A stretch of 5,499 nucleotides of DNA from Gammaproteobacteria bacterium (GTDB lineage: Bacteria > Pseudomonadota > Gammaproteobacteria > Pseudomonadales > DSM-25080), in assembly GCA_013372965.1 (NCBI GenBank), contig JABXIR010000143.1:1-5499 (forward strand), written 5' to 3'. Position numbers and translations under genes: made by a program. The notes beneath the pieces are model-generated. The model saw nothing but the letters and a program-made list of their open reading frames with translations. It had not been told where the DNA came from and did not search any database. Numbering within the stretch: the first letter of the stretch is position 1; the number at the start of each line of letters is the position of its first letter. Below are positions 5,097 through 5,499 of this stretch, one piece after another.

Positions 5097-5499
5097 TATT
5101 TGCCCTCCGCAGCAGCAACAACTTTTTCAGCCGCATCCGTCAAGCTAGTCGCAGCGATAACGCCAAGACCACTCTCATCCAATACTTTAGTACCGAGCTC
5201 AGCGTTGTTACCTTCGAGGCGAACAACCACAGGAACTTCAACACCAACTTCTTTAACTGCGCCAATGATACCTTCCGCGATTAGGTCACAACGTACGATA
5301 CCACCGAAGATGTTCACAAGAACCGCCTTCACGTTTTCGTCCGATAGAATGATCTTGAATGCTTCCGTTACGCGCTCTTTCGTCGCACCGCCACCTACGT
5401 CAAGGAAGTTAGCTGGAGCACCGCCGTGGAGCTTAACGATATCCATAGTACCCATTGCAAGGCCAGCACCGTTAACCATACAGCCGATGTTGCCATCAA
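5096..5499 (-). CDS. sucC: Succinyl-CoA synthetase beta subunit, C-terminal part (5' end outside window)
   Basis: The last 133 codons or so of the beta subunit, which has about 388 residues in E. coli, are present. The frame is open to the right edge, reading D-G-N-I-G-C before M-V-N-G-A-G, so the Met at 5479 is internal and not a start. The visible part is the C-terminal CoA-ligase domain, with HGG-x-PANFLDVGGGA, VNIFGGIVRCD and RLEGNNAELG, all matching the E. coli protein closely from memory. The N-terminal ATP-grasp domain lies outside the window. The gene is coupled to sucD through the TAATG overlap. Confidence 0.98.
   Translation of the reverse strand, partial: DGNIGCMVNGAGLAMGTMDIVKLHGGAPANFLDVGGGATKERVTEAFKIILSDENVKAVLVNIFGGIVRCDLIAEGIIGAVKEVGVEVPVVVRLEGNNAELGTKVLDESGLGVIAATSLTDAAEKVVAAAEGK

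Noticed and set aside
5479..5499. Start of sucC at the Met at 5479
   Set aside because: The same frame continues upstream with the conserved D-G-N-I-G-C and the family is about three times longer, so this Met is internal.

Overview
The window reads as chromosomal DNA of a gammaproteobacterium. The right end carries the C-terminal part of sucC and a complete sucD, both very close to the gammaproteobacterial succinyl-CoA synthetase subunits as I remember them. GC content looks moderate. A marine Oceanospirillales-like host is a guess and not shown by the sequence. Every confident gene lies on the minus strand, so the order of transcription runs from right to left.

Right block (about 4165-5499): sucC (5' end outside the window) and sucD overlap by one base (TAATG) and end at a strong intrinsic terminator with a 10-bp stem at 4171-4195. 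This is core metabolism and looks ordinary. A 283-base gap (3941-4223) separates it from the next genes. The gap holds the terminator, the presumed promoter of the next operon, and a doubtful 34-codon plus-strand ORF.

Left block (1-3940): a tightly packed operon of at least five genes, which is the interesting part. In order of transcription: (1) a membrane-anchored, free-standing FTP/PepSY propeptide of the thermolysin (M4) type; (2) an M4 metallopeptidase with its own signal peptide, a proline-rich stalk, one transmembrane helix and a C-terminal cytoplasmic FHA domain; (3) an 86-residue protein that is only an FHA domain; (4) a MotA/TolQ/ExbB-family membrane protein with four predicted helices and a GTG start; (5) the first 128 residues of a protein with two diverged 14-residue repeats centred on an acidic-Ala-Thr-Glu-Pro-Tyr motif, plus a third, related acidic-Ala-Thr motif. 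Junctions are a 4-bp ATGA overlap, an 11-bp overlap, a 3-nt gap and a 13-nt gap, so the set is very probably co-transcribed and translationally coupled.

Working model (inference): genes 1 and 2 form a thermolysin zymogen split into two membrane proteins that meet outside the inner membrane. The protease's FHA tail, the small FHA protein and the threonine-motif protein suggest phosphothreonine-dependent assembly on the cytoplasmic side. The TolQ-like protein could form a proton channel or scaffold that links the two sides. No kinase, phosphatase or ExbD/TolR partner is visible; if they exist they should lie beyond the left edge. No RNA genes, mobile elements or CRISPR arrays were seen.
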